A stretch of 64,000 nt of DNA from Sipunculus nudus (Eukaryota; Annelida; Sipuncula; Golfingiida; Sipunculidae), in NCBI GenBank assembly GCA_026874595.1, contig CM049320.1, positions 4,405,464-4,469,463 of the forward strand, in the 5' to 3' direction. Below the pieces are notes generated by a model that was not told where the DNA came from, made no database searches, and was given only the letters and a program-made list of their open reading frames with translations. Shown here one piece after another: positions 23,900 through 37,142 of this stretch (positions are counted from its first letter, which is position 1; every line of letters begins with the position of its first letter). The position numbers and the translations under genes are program-made.

Positions 23900-24899
23900 T
23901 ATATATATATATATATATATATTCCTTTTTTGTCTGTGTGACACATTTCAAATACATAACAACTGAGTATAAGGTTTTTAAAATTAAGGTATTAAGTTTC
24001 AAGTATATATCAATTCTAAACCAGATTAAGATATATAATATTCCATAGTAATCTTAGAAATGGAATCATTGTCTATCATTCTAATTATCAATATATCTAG
24101 TTTCCAATATATAAACATTATTCTCTCCATATCAAGCGGGATGAATAGAATGGCCACCCCATCCTGTGCTAATAGTGCAGCTTTTAACGCCAAAATACAG
24201 AAGAATTGTTCAGATTGTGAAAAAAGTACCAAATTTGGTGGAGATGAAGTTTGGATGATACATTTTCACTTTTTTATTAGTTCCACCAAATCTTCTCAGT
24301 GTAACGGGGGCGGATCCTGTGTTAAATTTGGGGTACTCAAATGTATATGAAAAAATACACGGAAGATCATTATAGTTACATTACATCTTATACATTCCTT
24401 ATAGATAGGGTAAAATTTTGGAATATTTGGTTCTATTTAATTAACATCATCATGAGAAATGTAACATTACCTTTGTGATCTCATTAATGTAAACATTTGT
24501 AATTAAAAGATGACTATTTGCCATTCAACGACATGTAATTAACTGAAGTTAATTTATTGTTTAATATGACATAAATCTTCTGTTTTATAGTAAGGTATAA
24601 TCACTATTCTCAATTCACATCTCGTCAATGTCTCATTTGATGAATATATAGGAGATGGTGGAGGAAGGCAATGGGGGGGGGGGGGGGTACTACTTACGTA
24701 GTATGGGTTCACTGTTTAAACATTACATATTTCATCATACAATGTGTATGTTGCTTCGTGCTTAAAAATCATGTACAGTTTTATTGTTCTCAGTGCAAAA
24801 TAAATGTTGTTTGTATTAATGAGATTATGGACATTTCCATATGAGCACTGAAATAAACTCCTGAATTTCCAGGGGCGGATCATATTTAATTATCAGAGG
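23900..24899. other. Intron-like DNA
   Basis: No exon recognised. It holds a G tract at about 24675-24687 and, just before the LINE, two adjacent copies of a 26-bp GGCGGATCATATTTAATTAT-type unit (24874-24925). Confidence 0.5.
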
Positions 24900-25350
24900 C
24901 GGATCATATTTAATTATCAGGGTACATTTTTTAATGTTATCGTAAATGTACAACTAAACAGCGTTTTAAAGTTTTATTTCTACAAACAAATCTTGAAAAC
25001 CAACAAACTCTATCCATTCGCGTATATCTTCCTTTTTCAATTATCAAATCATGACATGAACATCTCAATCTTGCTAGCGCTAGTGTACGCTTGGTATTAG
25101 TCACACACAGTAAATAGTTCTCCATTAATTGAGACCATGGATTTAAAAGTACCTTATAAATTTAATTTAGTAGTTACTTCTACATCACAAGACCAGTTTT
25201 GTTCTACCATATCAATAATTCTTTCCTTTATTTTAGCCAAAATATTCTTATGTCTCCTACTTCTTGATTCATCCACACATACCTGCATATTTTACTCAAT
25301 GTGAGTAACCCATGTTTGTTTTCCATTCAAATCTAGATTAAACAGCATGT
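24900..25350 (-). pseudogene. 3' part of old LINE (LINE-B), C-terminal domain
   Basis: The minus strand still reads ALARLRCSCHDLIIEKGRY at about 25030-25090, the conserved tail of non-LTR retrotransposon ORF2 proteins (R-x-L-x-x-x-R-x-S-x-H-x-L-x-I-E-x-G-R-Y). Stops and frameshifts surround it. It is the continuation of the minus-strand LINE at 26791-29400, cut off from it by the plus-strand LINE-A insertion. Confidence 0.7.
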
Positions 25351-26757
25351 TATATATACGCTTTGGATATCTATTATTTGAACAGTAATGGTCTTCAAAT
25401 GCCTTTTCAATCTGCCTACAGGAAAGGGCATAGCACCGAGGCAGCTCTTGTTCGCGTTCAGAACGATATCGTCCGTGCAGTTGGTGAATGCAAAATTGTG
25501 CTGCTTGTATTACTAGACCTTTCAGCTGTGGATCACCACTGTCTTTTGAGAGCATTACAAAATTTGGGAATTGGAGGCACTGTGTTAAAATGGTTTACAT
25601 CTTACCTAAAGGATCGTTCTCAGAGTGTCCACATCAAAGGAGTGAAATCTGGAACAAAGTCGTTGAATTGTGGTGTTCCTCAAGGGTCAGTATTGGGGCC
25701 TACCCTTTTCACCATCTACACAACATCATTAGGATATCTATTTCGTAAAATGGGCATTAATTACCATCTATATGCCGACGACACTCAGATTTATATTACA
25801 TGCAAACCCACCGACATTGATGGAGCCATTAGTCAGCTTGAAACCTGTATAACATCAGTACAAAACTGGATGAGTCGACATACCCTTAAGTTGAACAGTG
25901 ACAAAACCGAATTCTTAGTAATTTCATCACAGTCAATGAGAAACAAGCTCACATCACCCACACTTCACATTGGAAACTGTAATATTTTACCCTCGCAGTC
26001 TGCCAGGAATATTGGTATCATCATGAACTCAAACGCATCGATGGATGCCCATATCTCATCGGTGTGCAAGTCCGCTTATATGCACATCCGAAATATAGGC
26101 AAACTAATGAAATATTTGGATAGTGATTCTCTTGAAACGGTCATTCATTCATGTATAACGACCAAGCTGGATTACTGCAATTCACTCTTATGCGGTGCTA
26201 CATCTGCTCAATTGAATCGCCTGCAACGTATTCAAAATGTTGCAGCTAGAATTCTCACTGGGAAATCAAATTCGGAACACATCACACCAGTTTTGTATGC
26301 TCTTCACTGGTTGCCAGTTGAACAGCGAGTGAAATTTAAAGTTCTGACTTTGGTATATCAGTGTGTCTATGGGCTTGCACCCCAGTATCTTCAGGAATTG
26401 TTGCAACTATACAATCCATGCAGAGCATTGCGTTCTGCCGACCAATATTTACTGCATGTCCCATTCACAAAATCAACACGAGTACAAAATAGTGCCTTCA
26501 GTGTCGCAGGGCCTAAAATGTGGAATGATCTCCCACCGAAGTTGAGATCCATGTCCAGTTAATCTCAGTCTAAGAGTCAGTTGAAAACATTCTTATTCAT
26601 AAATCATTTTAGTACATAAAGACTTTTATTGTGTGCATGGATAAATACCTTTTTAACTTGATTGATAAGCATACACATGTATATTTTTATTATGTTTATT
26701 CATATCATTTGTACAGCGTTTTAGAGAACTCTTTGGATTTTACGCTATATAAAATAA

Positions 26758-26790
<33 letters not shown>
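25351..26790 (+). mobile_element. LINE-A: 5'-truncated L2/CR1-like retrotransposon
   Basis: An open frame of 399 codons (25363-26562) covers most of a reverse transcriptase and the C-terminal region. FQSAYRKGHSTEAAL opens the fingers; LNCGVPQGSVLGPTLF and YHLYADDTQIY (catalytic YADD) are intact; ARNIG, TTKLDYCNSLLCG, QNVAARILTG and ALHWLPVEQRVKFK follow. The motif A region reads LLDLSAVDHH, about four residues shorter than the usual LLDLSAAFDTVDHH, suggesting a small in-frame deletion. No endonuclease domain is present, so it is 5' truncated. The 3' end is a (TTA)n tail (26757-26790), typical of L2/CR1 elements. Imperfect flanks AACAGCATGT (25341-25350) and AACATAATGT (26791-26800) may be the target duplication. 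It sits inside the older LINE-B. Confidence 0.88.
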
Positions 26791-26793
<3 letters not shown>

Positions 26794-29400
26794 ATAATGT
26801 ACTACTTTTATCCAGTATTTTACACATTAACTGACCGACATACATTGGATGCCTTCCAAACTCTCCCAATGATGCTGCGTTTGGAACTGAAGAGCTAATT
26901 TTTAGAATGTACTTGCAAAATTTATATTGCACCTTTTAAATTATTTCACATCTTTCAAAGCCCCACAGTTCTGGACCATATAATAATACCGGGGTAACCA
27001 TACAATCAAATAGATAAAATTGCTGGCTCACTGATAAACAACTGTATTTCCTATAACAGTTTTTTTATGAGAGTCACTGCTCCTTCGGCCTACAGGCATT
27101 GCCTGTGATTTCTTTGTTTTATACCATGACAATTTACTCATAAATAGTACCCCCAAGTATCTATAGTAATTTCCCACTTTCAATTTGAGTATTTTTGATA
27201 GTGCCATTTCTCTATTTTTTTTTAATGAACCCCCGTGTCTAAAAACCATAATTTTTGTCTTTCCAAAATTAACTTTTAAGTCATAATTGACAGAAAAACT
27301 TGCAACTGGTTTATTTGTTCTTGGAGAGGTCCTGTTGTGTCGCTGAAGCATATTAAATCATCAGCGTACATTAATATCATTAAGTTTGGCAAATATTCAT
27401 CATTATTTATACCATGACTATCTGTTTAATTATTTATTTCATAAAATTCATCTATGAATAAAGAAAACAGAACGGGACTAACATTTCACCCTGGTCGAGT
27501 TCCGTTAGTACATTCAAAATAATCTGTTAATCCTTCCTCTGTAAGAAGACATGATTTCATTTGACTGTATATATTGACTGAAGTGTCTGTTAGAGTGTCC
27601 CTTTTATCCCAGATTTAGCTGAAACTTACCACAATAAATCATTTTGTACACTATCAAAAGCAGTTGAAAAATCAATAAAAGTGTAATAAAACCTTCCTTT
27701 CCTTTTCCTTTTTTGTTAAATACACACACCCCATTAAAGAAAATGTATGGTCTACCGTTGAATAACCTTTCCAATAGCCAGCTTGTGCTTCACATAATAA
27801 TCCAGCTTGATCAACATTATTTGAATTCTGTTTGCCAATATTTTTGTAATTAGTTTACCCACGGTATTAAGTAATGAAATACTTCTATAATTGTTTAGGA
27901 TTTATGCTGGAAGCCTTTTTGTGAATTGGTACAATAAATGCTTTGCTCCAAGAGGCTGGGAAAAACAATTTCCTTATACACTAATAAATAATTGTAATAT
28001 ATCAGACGATATGTGACTATATGTATCTTTCAATATATCTACCGTATCCCGTCAGGCCTTGGGGCCTTTCCTCTTTTCATTTCATCTATGGCTTTCTGTA
28101 CTTCACTTGGTGAAGCTCTGTATCATTTTTAATTTCTAATACATTTTTTAAATATTCCAGAGTCTGATTCTTAAACTCTTGATTAATTTCATGTGTTGAT
28201 GAATTCAAAAGTTCCTTAAAATGTTTGTACCAACCAACCGGTTCTACTGTTGTAACAATTTTTTTTTATTATAAATCTCATGTTTTTTTGCACATGGAAT
28301 CAGTGTATTTTGCACCTATCACCTTTTGCATCTCTGAGGCTTGGATGATTGCCTACTTTTCTTTACATAATTTTTTAAACCTCTGTTTTGTTTGTTATTA
28401 ATTAAGTAAGTCGCCATCTGATATTGTACATCAATACTTATTCAAAGCTATATATTTTTCATTTTTTCAAAATTTACATTCTTTGTCCCACCATTTTGTT
28501 TGCTTTTGTTTCATGTTGTCTCGGAAGTTTTGTTAATTTCTGTAGGATATATTCTGATAAATACTAACCAATGCCTCACTGGCTTTGTCCGGATATGTTT
28601 CTAAGGTTTCATTAAATGTGTTGAAAAGTAACGCACATTTTATTTGTTCTAATGATTTTGAAATATTTGTTTTATCTTCATCAGTCTGATAAAATTTTAC
28701 ACATTTTGTCAGATCGCATATGTGTTCATTCGAAAGCTCTTTCCTTGGTCTGATAATATTAAGTACAGCTTAAAGGAAAGTGATCGGACGGATCATCTGA
28801 TAATACACAGGATCCATCTACCTTATGAAGTAGACAGCTACTGACAATTACATGATCAACTACACTGCTCCCAAAAGGAGTTAAACACATAATTAAGTCT
28901 ATAATATCTGGTATATCTGTTATATTTACAGTTCTAGCATTAAAACCACCAAGGAAAATTAAATTAAATTCATCAAATTTTGCTAAAGTATCTACCAATA
29001 AATTTTCTAGCCTGTTGATACCATTTATTTCATCTTCATTCACATAGAATGATGAACCTGCTGGCGCAATATAGCAGCAAACTATGGCCAAATCTTTATC
29101 TTCATTAATTAAGGTACCATCATACCCTTTAATTTCTGTTGCATGTAAACTAAGACCCCTCCTCTCCCTGTACTCTTCCTGACTATTCCATAACCATAGT
29201 AACCGTGGAATGCATCAGAAAATTCATCATCCATGGTTGCCCATGTCTCGGTGATACATACAATACTGTGATTATTTATCAATTCTTTAACTTCTACTGA
29301 TTTAATTTTGTTCTTAAGTCCATGTGCATTCCATGTTGCTATTTCTGTATTGGCATTTCTGCTAGTGCTGGACTAGTTTACATATGGGTGAAAAATTAAG
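26791..29400 (-). pseudogene. LINE-B: decayed non-LTR retrotransposon (EN + RT)
   Basis: On the minus strand, in order from the right: an AP-type endonuclease start (ATWNAHGL, about 29315-29345), its middle and end (LIFLGGFNART and VVDHVIVSS...SDHFPL, frame 28759-29091), then RT pieces: GKAPRPDGI near 28050, YTFIDFSTAFDSVQNDLLW (motif A, about 27630-27690), SPVLFSLFIDEF near 27460, MYADDLI (27357-27371), VNFGKTKIMVF near 27260, and LYGPELWGFERCE near 26960. The pieces are in different frames with stops, so it is dead. The 3' end continues at 24900-25350, beyond the LINE-A insertion. Clade not assigned. Confidence 0.85.
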
Positions 29401-29554
29401 TTAAAGTTGAAAAATATGACAAACAGAAACAGGTTTTTATCCATATGCATGAGGGGAAATCCTACTGGTTCAAATAATATATTAAGAAGATACGTCTGAA
29501 ATAATGTGTGCAATATAAAATCATGGACTGTAGTCTGTTTGCCATATTTGATTT

Positions 29555-30560
29555 TGAGCAAGTCTTTATTTCAATATGTCAGAAGCCCTCATAGGCACCA
29601 ATGATCCCTGTGAATTTGAGAAAGATCAAGCATATTGTTGGGAAAGAAAATCAACGATAGTGCTCTTGTGGCCATATTGGAATTCCGAAAGGTCTGCAAT
29701 TAAATAGAGATGGAGCCCTTATAGTCCATGAGCCAGAACAGTTTTGACTACCAAATTGGGGGACTAAATGCCATTATGTTTTTCAGTTACTACGGTATGT
29801 GAACTGTCTGAAAACATGTGATGGACGGGCAGCATGCCCAGCTAAATGTCTTTTGGTGGCCATCTTTAAATTATGTGCATTTTTTAAATACAATTTAATT
29901 TTTGTTAATTATTTGGTTCGTGATCGGTCTGGTCCACATTATGTTTACCAAGAGCTGTTAAAATGACGAAACATAACTTTTTACATATACCTAAACAAAT
30001 TTTTATGAATAATATGAGTTAAATATTAAAATATTGATCAATTTTGTATTAAAAATAAAAAAACGCCTTTTTTTCTTTTGAGTATGAATGTATTTTGCAA
30101 AATAAACATTTTCTTCAAATGTTTTGTATGCCTAACATATCTGTATGCAAAATAACACTGATATAGCATATTTTCAGCGAAATTACTAGTTTTCAGGCTT
30201 TTGAAGTGATACTGGGTGGTAACAAGATTAAAATCACCTAATATCGCCCATCAGCAATAACGTTATTGTAGTTTGAATTAATCATTACAGATGTCAAGAG
30301 GTGAGCTTTAAACACCTTCTATTATTAAAATATTAAAATTATTAAAACTATTAAAATATTGAAAAATCTAGCAAAGTATATCCTCAAATTATACGAGAAT
30401 CAGGATTTAATTTTAAAAATCCCAAGGCCTACAGTCATAATGCGAACCTGTGCAATGGTATATACATCAGGCATAATGCTTTCATGATAACATGCTTGAC
30501 CATTATAGGGAAGGGATTGATTCATTTTCAGTATATTTATATTAATTATAATATAGTTTT
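29555..30560. repeat. Left arm of a large inverted repeat
   Basis: The segment is the diverged reverse complement of 34540-35345. Matches include TGCGAACCTGTGCAATGG (30441-30458) facing CCATTGCACAGGTTCGCA (34591-34608), and AGCTAAATGTCTTTTGG (29840-29856) facing CCAAAAGACATTTAGCT (35168-35184). The outer part (29580-29720) also matches the short tandem units at 35315-35760. No coding potential is visible. Confidence 0.8.
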
Positions 30561-30847
30561 CAGTTTGTTTGATGTATAAATAGTATAAAATCACTTGACG
30601 AACGTTTCAAATTCAAGGCTAAATGTATATACACTATGGCAGCTTTATTTTCCCGCTCTTAAACATAATGGATATTTGGATTTAGTCTGAAATAAAAATG
30701 AACTGATATAGCAAATGTTTTAGTATATTGTTACACTTTTGTTCAGCCCATATCCTGGTTAACATTTAAGCTTTAATATAATAATGTTATTGGATATAAG
30801 AAAAAGCAATAGATAATTTTGAAATATAAGAACATTGCTACTTTATG

Positions 30848-30883
<36 letters not shown>

Positions 30884-33800
30884 ATATTATATTTAAATTT
30901 ATTTTATTTTACTACTTTTTTATACTGCCCTCTTTGGATCTCTTTGAAACTACCCCCCTCCCCTGTTGCAATAAATAGAAACTCCCCTCATAGTCCAGTA
31001 AAACAGGGTTTCATTTTTGAAAAAAAATTGACAAATTATTTTGCTACCATGCATTCTTCTAAGGTACCCAGGCTGATATAAAAAAAAGTCAAAAGGAATC
31101 CCAGGAAAGGAAAATATAGATAATTTCATTTACCATAATGCCATAAAAAAGCCACATTTAAATTTTCATGGACACACGTATTATAATAAAGAATGCTTCA
31201 TACCTTTGGAACAATGTGTATTATAATTAAAAAGCATACTTCATTCACTGGAAAAGGCAAGGGGTGTAAACACTTTACCGCCAAATATTTAGATATATAA
31301 ACAGATTTCGACTTTTTAAACCCAGTTTTTTTTACGTGTAACGTGCAAAAATATATTTGAATGTTAATTTTAATATTTATTTTAAAGCCTGGACAATAAA
31401 AGAATGAAAAGATTACTGAATGACGGACTCACTGAGTGAATGAATTAATATGTAAGACAAATTGTCACAAAGACTAGATGGTTTTTACAAAAAGGACATA
31501 ATGAACAACTCTTATTGATGAATGAATGGAAACATGCATGGACTTTTAACCGAAAAGACTATGTTATGTAGGCGTATTTATTTATTTATTTAATAATTTT
31601 TTGCAAGGGTGTTATGCCTAGAATGTTTAGACATTTTCTAAGTATATTCACTCAAATTCTAGAATAAGCACACAAAACGGTTAAACGTATGGTTTCGACT
31701 AAAACGGAAATCAAAGAGAAATGTTCTCAAACAATTAATTATGTCATCATGAAATATTGGAGGAAAATCAATCCCGTAATTTCTAATTGATTTTTACATT
31801 ACAATTTTGAAGTCCTTTTACAGAAGTAATTCTTAACGTATTGGTCAGCAATCCTGAACGTCTGTGGGCTTTCTGATCCAGCATTTGTCTGATTACTAAA
31901 TACCAGCGCCGCATACAGTGTTTTATGTTTGATTTAACATAGACATGTCACTGATAAATATAATCTCTTATACCTATAAATCTATCACAGTTTAAAAAAA
32001 AACAAATGTTGACAAGAAATTGGTCTTAGACAACGTATAATATATGTATATGGCATATAATAAGATTCATTTTCACATAATAATGATTAGCTATAGTGAC
32101 CAGCTACTTAAGGAAAAGAAGATGACCCAGTTTAAAATGTTTTCCCACCTTTTATAGACGTGCCTATTTTAACGAATCGATCATTCTTTTACTGGGGAGT
32201 GAATGAGATATTCACATGCATGATTCGCGTAAAAAAGTAATCTGAAATAGAACCTATAAAATATTTGCTCTCCAAGGGGCCGCTTAAAACATCAGAGTAA
32301 TTTTGGTGACCCAGCATTGATTTCAGGCAAAGTTTCAATACCTTTTTATCTCAAAGCTCATGCGTCCTTATAAATGTGAAAATTAAAAGTCAGTTGCGTT
32401 AAACAAAAATAAACACTTTAGTTATCAAAAACCGAATTTGCAATGTTTATTTTACTTTTCAATTTATGTGGTTTATTGTATGATCATTAACAAAATCACA
32501 ATTAACGAAATCATAAAGCATAATATCGTAAATTTTAACCCAAGCTATTGTTAATTTAATATGCAATAAATAATTTCAGTTTCACACAACGTCAGAGAAA
32601 TTCTACAGGAACTTTTACTGACATTATTGAATAATTCTATTCTTTTATTTGTAATGTATTTGGTTTATGCGTGTGATGTTCCAATGTAATTCTAATTACA
32701 GAGACTGTAAAATATGTGAAGTCTCGGAAAATGTTATAGTATATGCTTGTGTACAAGACAACATATTTTCTCGGGAGATATTTCTGACCGAATGCTTGCA
32801 TGCAGCCATATTGAATGCTAAAAAAAACAGCTCGTGTGTGTAATGTTTGTTTTCAAGATATTAAGTTACTTGTTGTATATCCTGGATTCCATCATATAGG
32901 TAATCTGTCTTTGTGTTTCTTTCAGGTCTTATCATGTGCCCTGCTTATCATGTCCCCTTGCATGGGGTAGTTGTGTATAGGTGTGGCCAAAAGCAGGTCT
33001 TGAACTGAAAGTCCGGAGTGTTCATTACACATTCCTGTGTACTTTTAGAGCGGTTAGGGATCACTGAAATATTTTATGATATGATTTATGTGTTAGTGTG
33101 GTAGTCAACAAATTTGCATATTCATCTAGCTAGAAGGGGCTGCAAGGGACACCCCCTCTCCCACCCCGTTCAATTCTCAGGAACAGCAAGAGCAAGTATC
33201 CGAAAATTATATTCCAAAATCAGTGAGATGTCAAATGTTGAAAGACTGAGTTTTTTTTTGTGGCACCGACTTCATTGACCTGTTTTAACGGGCAAACACC
33301 TTTTCAGCTTATACATCAAAATCTGTAACGATGAAACTGCAGTCCGAATGATATAATTTTTCACAAGAATTATCCTTGGGTAGGGTTGTCACAGTTATAT
33401 AAGAATACACCGAGTACATTGATCAAGGAAAGCTAAAGTTGGTCTGTATCAAACTAAGTATCAAACTGAGGGCTGCAATAGACTTTTTTCTGCAAACCTG
33501 GTTTTTCAAATTCTGTCAAATTTGCACCAAAACGATTCTTATATGTCCTTCTTTGATCAGAGTTTACTTAAATGATTTCGGCTGAATTATTTGACCGTTT
33601 TAAGTAAAAGGACATTTAAATAATTTAGTAAACAAAGCTAGTACATTTGTTGTAGTAACAGACTGAGCTCTCTTGGTGTAAAAGCAGAGGTCTACTGGCA
33701 ACATAAAAGTTATTGGTCCATGTCTAATATATGTGTAAGATAAATGCACGAAAAAAAAACTGTATTCTGGTTTTACTTTCAATAGACTAAACATTTTTGA

Positions 33801-34539
33801 TAAAAAAAATATGAATATGTCAGAGTCTTTCAGTCTGTGTTAACATTTTTAACAACAGGCCAAGATTTTGTCTGTATCTATAAACAGCTTGACAGACTGC
33901 CAACTAATTCAGAGTTGGCGACAGGCCAAGATTTTGTCTCTATCTATTTTTATATTTAGCAGAACGCCAACTGTTTCAGATTAGGCAACAGGTTAAAAGT
34001 ACAGTCAGTGCAGCCCGGTAAAGGTCAGTAGCTACACCTGGCACTTAGTCACAGTTGACATTGGGTGCAACTGCCTTCCTCAGGTTCCTCATGTATCAAC
34101 CTGAAATGTTGGCACGACAATGCATCGTTGATGGCTGTCACCGACTTATATGATTTTTGCACGGTGTATGTTCCTTTTTAAAACAGTTGGGATCTTATAT
34201 ATCAGCATGAAATTAGGCATATCTGTACATTTTGGACAGCTCCGTCATGTACAATACCTGTGGCGCAATCTACAATTGTTTCATGTATCTATGCATATAG
34301 CCTAAGAGTGGTTTGAATTATCTTTCTGGAATTTTGAATGTCCATACATGTTGAACGGCTTTCTTATACACAAAACTGATGGTGCCTTTTACAATCAGTT
34401 TTGTGTTGTATATAAGCTTTTTTACCAGGAGTGACGCTGTGTAATTGGTGCTTGCACTTGGGTTCAAAATGTTTGGTATATTTGTTATGTGCATGTACGT
34501 GTCACACATGTAATTGAAAAACAATCGAGCACTTTCCGT
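30561..34539. other. Spacer between inverted-repeat arms
   Basis: About 4 kb of AT-rich DNA. It contains a (CT)n run (30853-30879) and a local duplication at 33858-33985 in which GGCCAAGATTTTGTCT occurs twice about 64 bp apart. I see no transposase, exon or terminal repeat. Confidence 0.5.
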
Positions 34540-35345
34540 ATAATGATTAAGCATGTTATCATGGAAGCATTATTCTAACTGATGTATATCCCATTGCACA
34601 GGTTCGCATTAGGCCTGTAGGCCTTATTTTTTTTTTTTTATGAAATTCTGATTCTCGTCTAATTAGAAGATATACTTTGCTAGATTTTTCAACATTTTGA
34701 CAATATAGGATAATATTAGGTGACCTCTTGACCTCTTTAATGATTAATTTAAACTACAATAACTCGATTGCTGACGGGTGATATTACGTGATTTTACTCT
34801 TGTTATCACACAACATCACTTCAAATGCCAAAAAACTATTAAATATTGCTGTAAATATATCATATCTTGATTATTTTGTATACATATATGTAATGCATTC
34901 AAATTATTAGAATATAATAATTATTTTCATTGTATATAAATATATTCTAAAAATAATGTTTTTTTATTTATTTTTAATACAAAATGAATCAATATTTCAA
35001 TATTCATCTCAAATAATTCATCAAAATTTGTTTGGGTATATGTAGAAAGTTATATTTCGCCATTTTATTAGCACTTGGTAAATATTATGTGGCCAAGACC
35101 GATCAAAAACCAAATTATTACCAAAATTAAATTGTACACAAAAAATTGATATATTTTAAAGATGGCCGCCAAAAGACATTTAGCTGGACATGCTACAAGT
35201 CCATCACATGTTTTCATACAGTTCAGATACTGTAGTAACTGAAAAACATAACAGCATTTAGTCCCCCTATTTGGTAGTCAAACCCATTTTGGGAGGGGTC
35301 TGGCTCATGGACTATTATAGGTACCAATCATCTCTGTGTAAATGA
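34540..35345. repeat. Right arm of a large inverted repeat
   Basis: Reverse-complement partner of 29555-30560. The two arms with their spacer span about 5.8 kb. The arms are clearly diverged, so the structure is old or copied from different family members. Confidence 0.8.
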
Positions 35346-35762
35346 GATAGATCAAGCTTGTTCTTGTTGAGATATCGCACTTAAAAAGAATATCCCCAAT
35401 TGTGCTCTGGGAGCCATATTGGAATCCTGACAGGTCTGTTATTGGAAAGGGATTGAGTCCGCATAGGCACTTATGATCACTGAGAAAATGATAAAGATCA
35501 AGCATGTTCTTGTTGAGATATCCGGTGCGAAAGAAAATCATCCATTATGATCTGGTGGCCATATTGAAATTCCGACAAGTCTGTAATTAAATAGGTCTGA
35601 AGCCCTTGTATGTACCAATCATCCCTGTGAATTTGAGAAAGCTGAAGTATGTTGTTGTTGTTGAGTTATCACGTGCATAAGAAAATCAGCGATTGGGCTG
35701 TGGTGGCCATATTGGAATTCTGACAGGTCTGTAATTCAATAGGTCTAGAGCCCTCATATGAA
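35320..35762. repeat. Three tandem units of about 145 bp
   Basis: Each unit carries GGTGGCCATATTGGAATTC-like sequence followed by a GACAGGTCTGTAATT-like end, seen around 35418, 35550 and 35704. One reverse-complement unit lies in the left inverted arm near 29580-29720. This looks like an internal repeat of the same element family. Confidence 0.65.
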
Positions 35763-36349
35763 CAGGAAAAGTAGTCAGGCAGAGTTCCGAAACATTTTAC
35801 TGAATAATAAACTTGCTCTTTAGTAGGCTGATTGACAAACATAAATAGTTATAATTATATCCATGTAATAATTCATGCTGTCACCATACCCTTTATTTAG
35901 TCAAGTATTCAAATAATGGTAAGCCTACGTTTGTTATAATTTACATGAAACATGTTTGCGATATAAACATGTTTAAAAAAAAATTAAAAAGGCGTGATAA
36001 ATCGCGTTAGTTCTGCACAATAGTTGATAAAAAATACATTCTGCTCTATTTATCTGGTCGCTTGTTAAACTGAATTAACTTCACTTGAAAGTAAAGTTTG
36101 AGTATCAGCAGACTTCTGTATTCCATTTGCTGCAAAATAAAGGCCTTGATCGAACACTTTTAGGTTAGACATTATTTATCAATGATTTAATTAATGAATC
36201 GGTACCCCCAAGTAATTGCAGGATCCACCCCTGAAATACCATGAATATTTCCTGAAACTATATATTAAATGAAAGCCAGTGTACAATACTACAACTGTAC
36301 CAAATTTGGTACTTTTATCACAATTTGAACAATTTTTCCATTAGCCGCC
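35763..36349. other. Noncoding, nothing recognised
   Basis: AT-rich DNA without a visible feature. Confidence 0.5.
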
Positions 36350-36983
36350 GCACTATAAAGAGAAGTGGACGGACCCTCCCCGCCCCGTACCAGTATGAAG
36401 TGGTGCCCTTCGGAATGAAAAACACATCTTCGTGTTTTATGAGGTTAATGAAATCTGTATTGTCTGGATTGGAAAACTGCGTTTGACAAATTGATGATGT
36501 TAATGTGTACAACCAAACACCCGATGAACACGAACAAAGCCTGTTAGACCACTTTGAAAGGTTTGAAAAGGCAAAATTAACCTAGCAAAGAATGACTTGT
36601 CGTACCACATGCGGTACTTAGGATTGTGTCTGGTTATTATAGGAAATTTCGCCAGAATTTTGCAGAGGTAGTAAGTCCATTAACAGACTTACTGAAAAAG
36701 AACCAAGAATTTCACAGAGCACAAGCAAGGCGGACCTGTATTGTTGTCTCCAAATTTTGACAAACCCTTCTCACTAGTGACAGAAGCTAGCAATACCGGT
36801 GTAGGCGCTGTGCTTCTTCAAAAGGATAACGTTGACATAAGTCATCCTATTTGTTACTATTCAAAGAACTCTTCTACTATAGAGAAGGTATTTCTTTCAC
36901 TCTTGATGGCATTAACATTTGTTATCAAGTACGTCAAGGGTACAGATAACGTTATCGCTGACGCGTTTTCGATGAGCCATTGA
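36350..36983 (+). pseudogene. Gutted Ty3/Gypsy pol (RT and RNase H pieces)
   Basis: The plus strand shows PYQYEVVPFGMKNTSSCFMR and QIDDVNVY (the YIDD catalytic box with Y changed and a TGA just before it). After a deletion comes VSGYYRKFRQNFAEVVSPLT, then an RNase H start (LVTEASNTGVGAVLL, frame 36741-36983). A second deletion joins this to VIKYVKGTDNVIADAFS, the normal end of RNase H. Protease, integrase and most spacers are absent. Several deletions and stops make this a dead element. A polypurine tract and LTR follow at 37143-37374. Confidence 0.85.
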
Positions 36984-37142
36984 TTTTGACATTATTGATA
37001 TTCCTCATGCGAAATTTTTAATCATATAATTGAAGTGCTTGTTGTGCACTGATAAGCATGTATGTTACCTAAATGTTTAATATAACCTTTCCATTCTACT
37101 TTCTACATTACTCATGGCTTGTTTCCTCGCTATATTTCTTTT

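Noticed and set aside
23592..23966. 124-codon plus-strand frame
   Set aside because: Crosses the MITE and (TA)n run; not a host gene.
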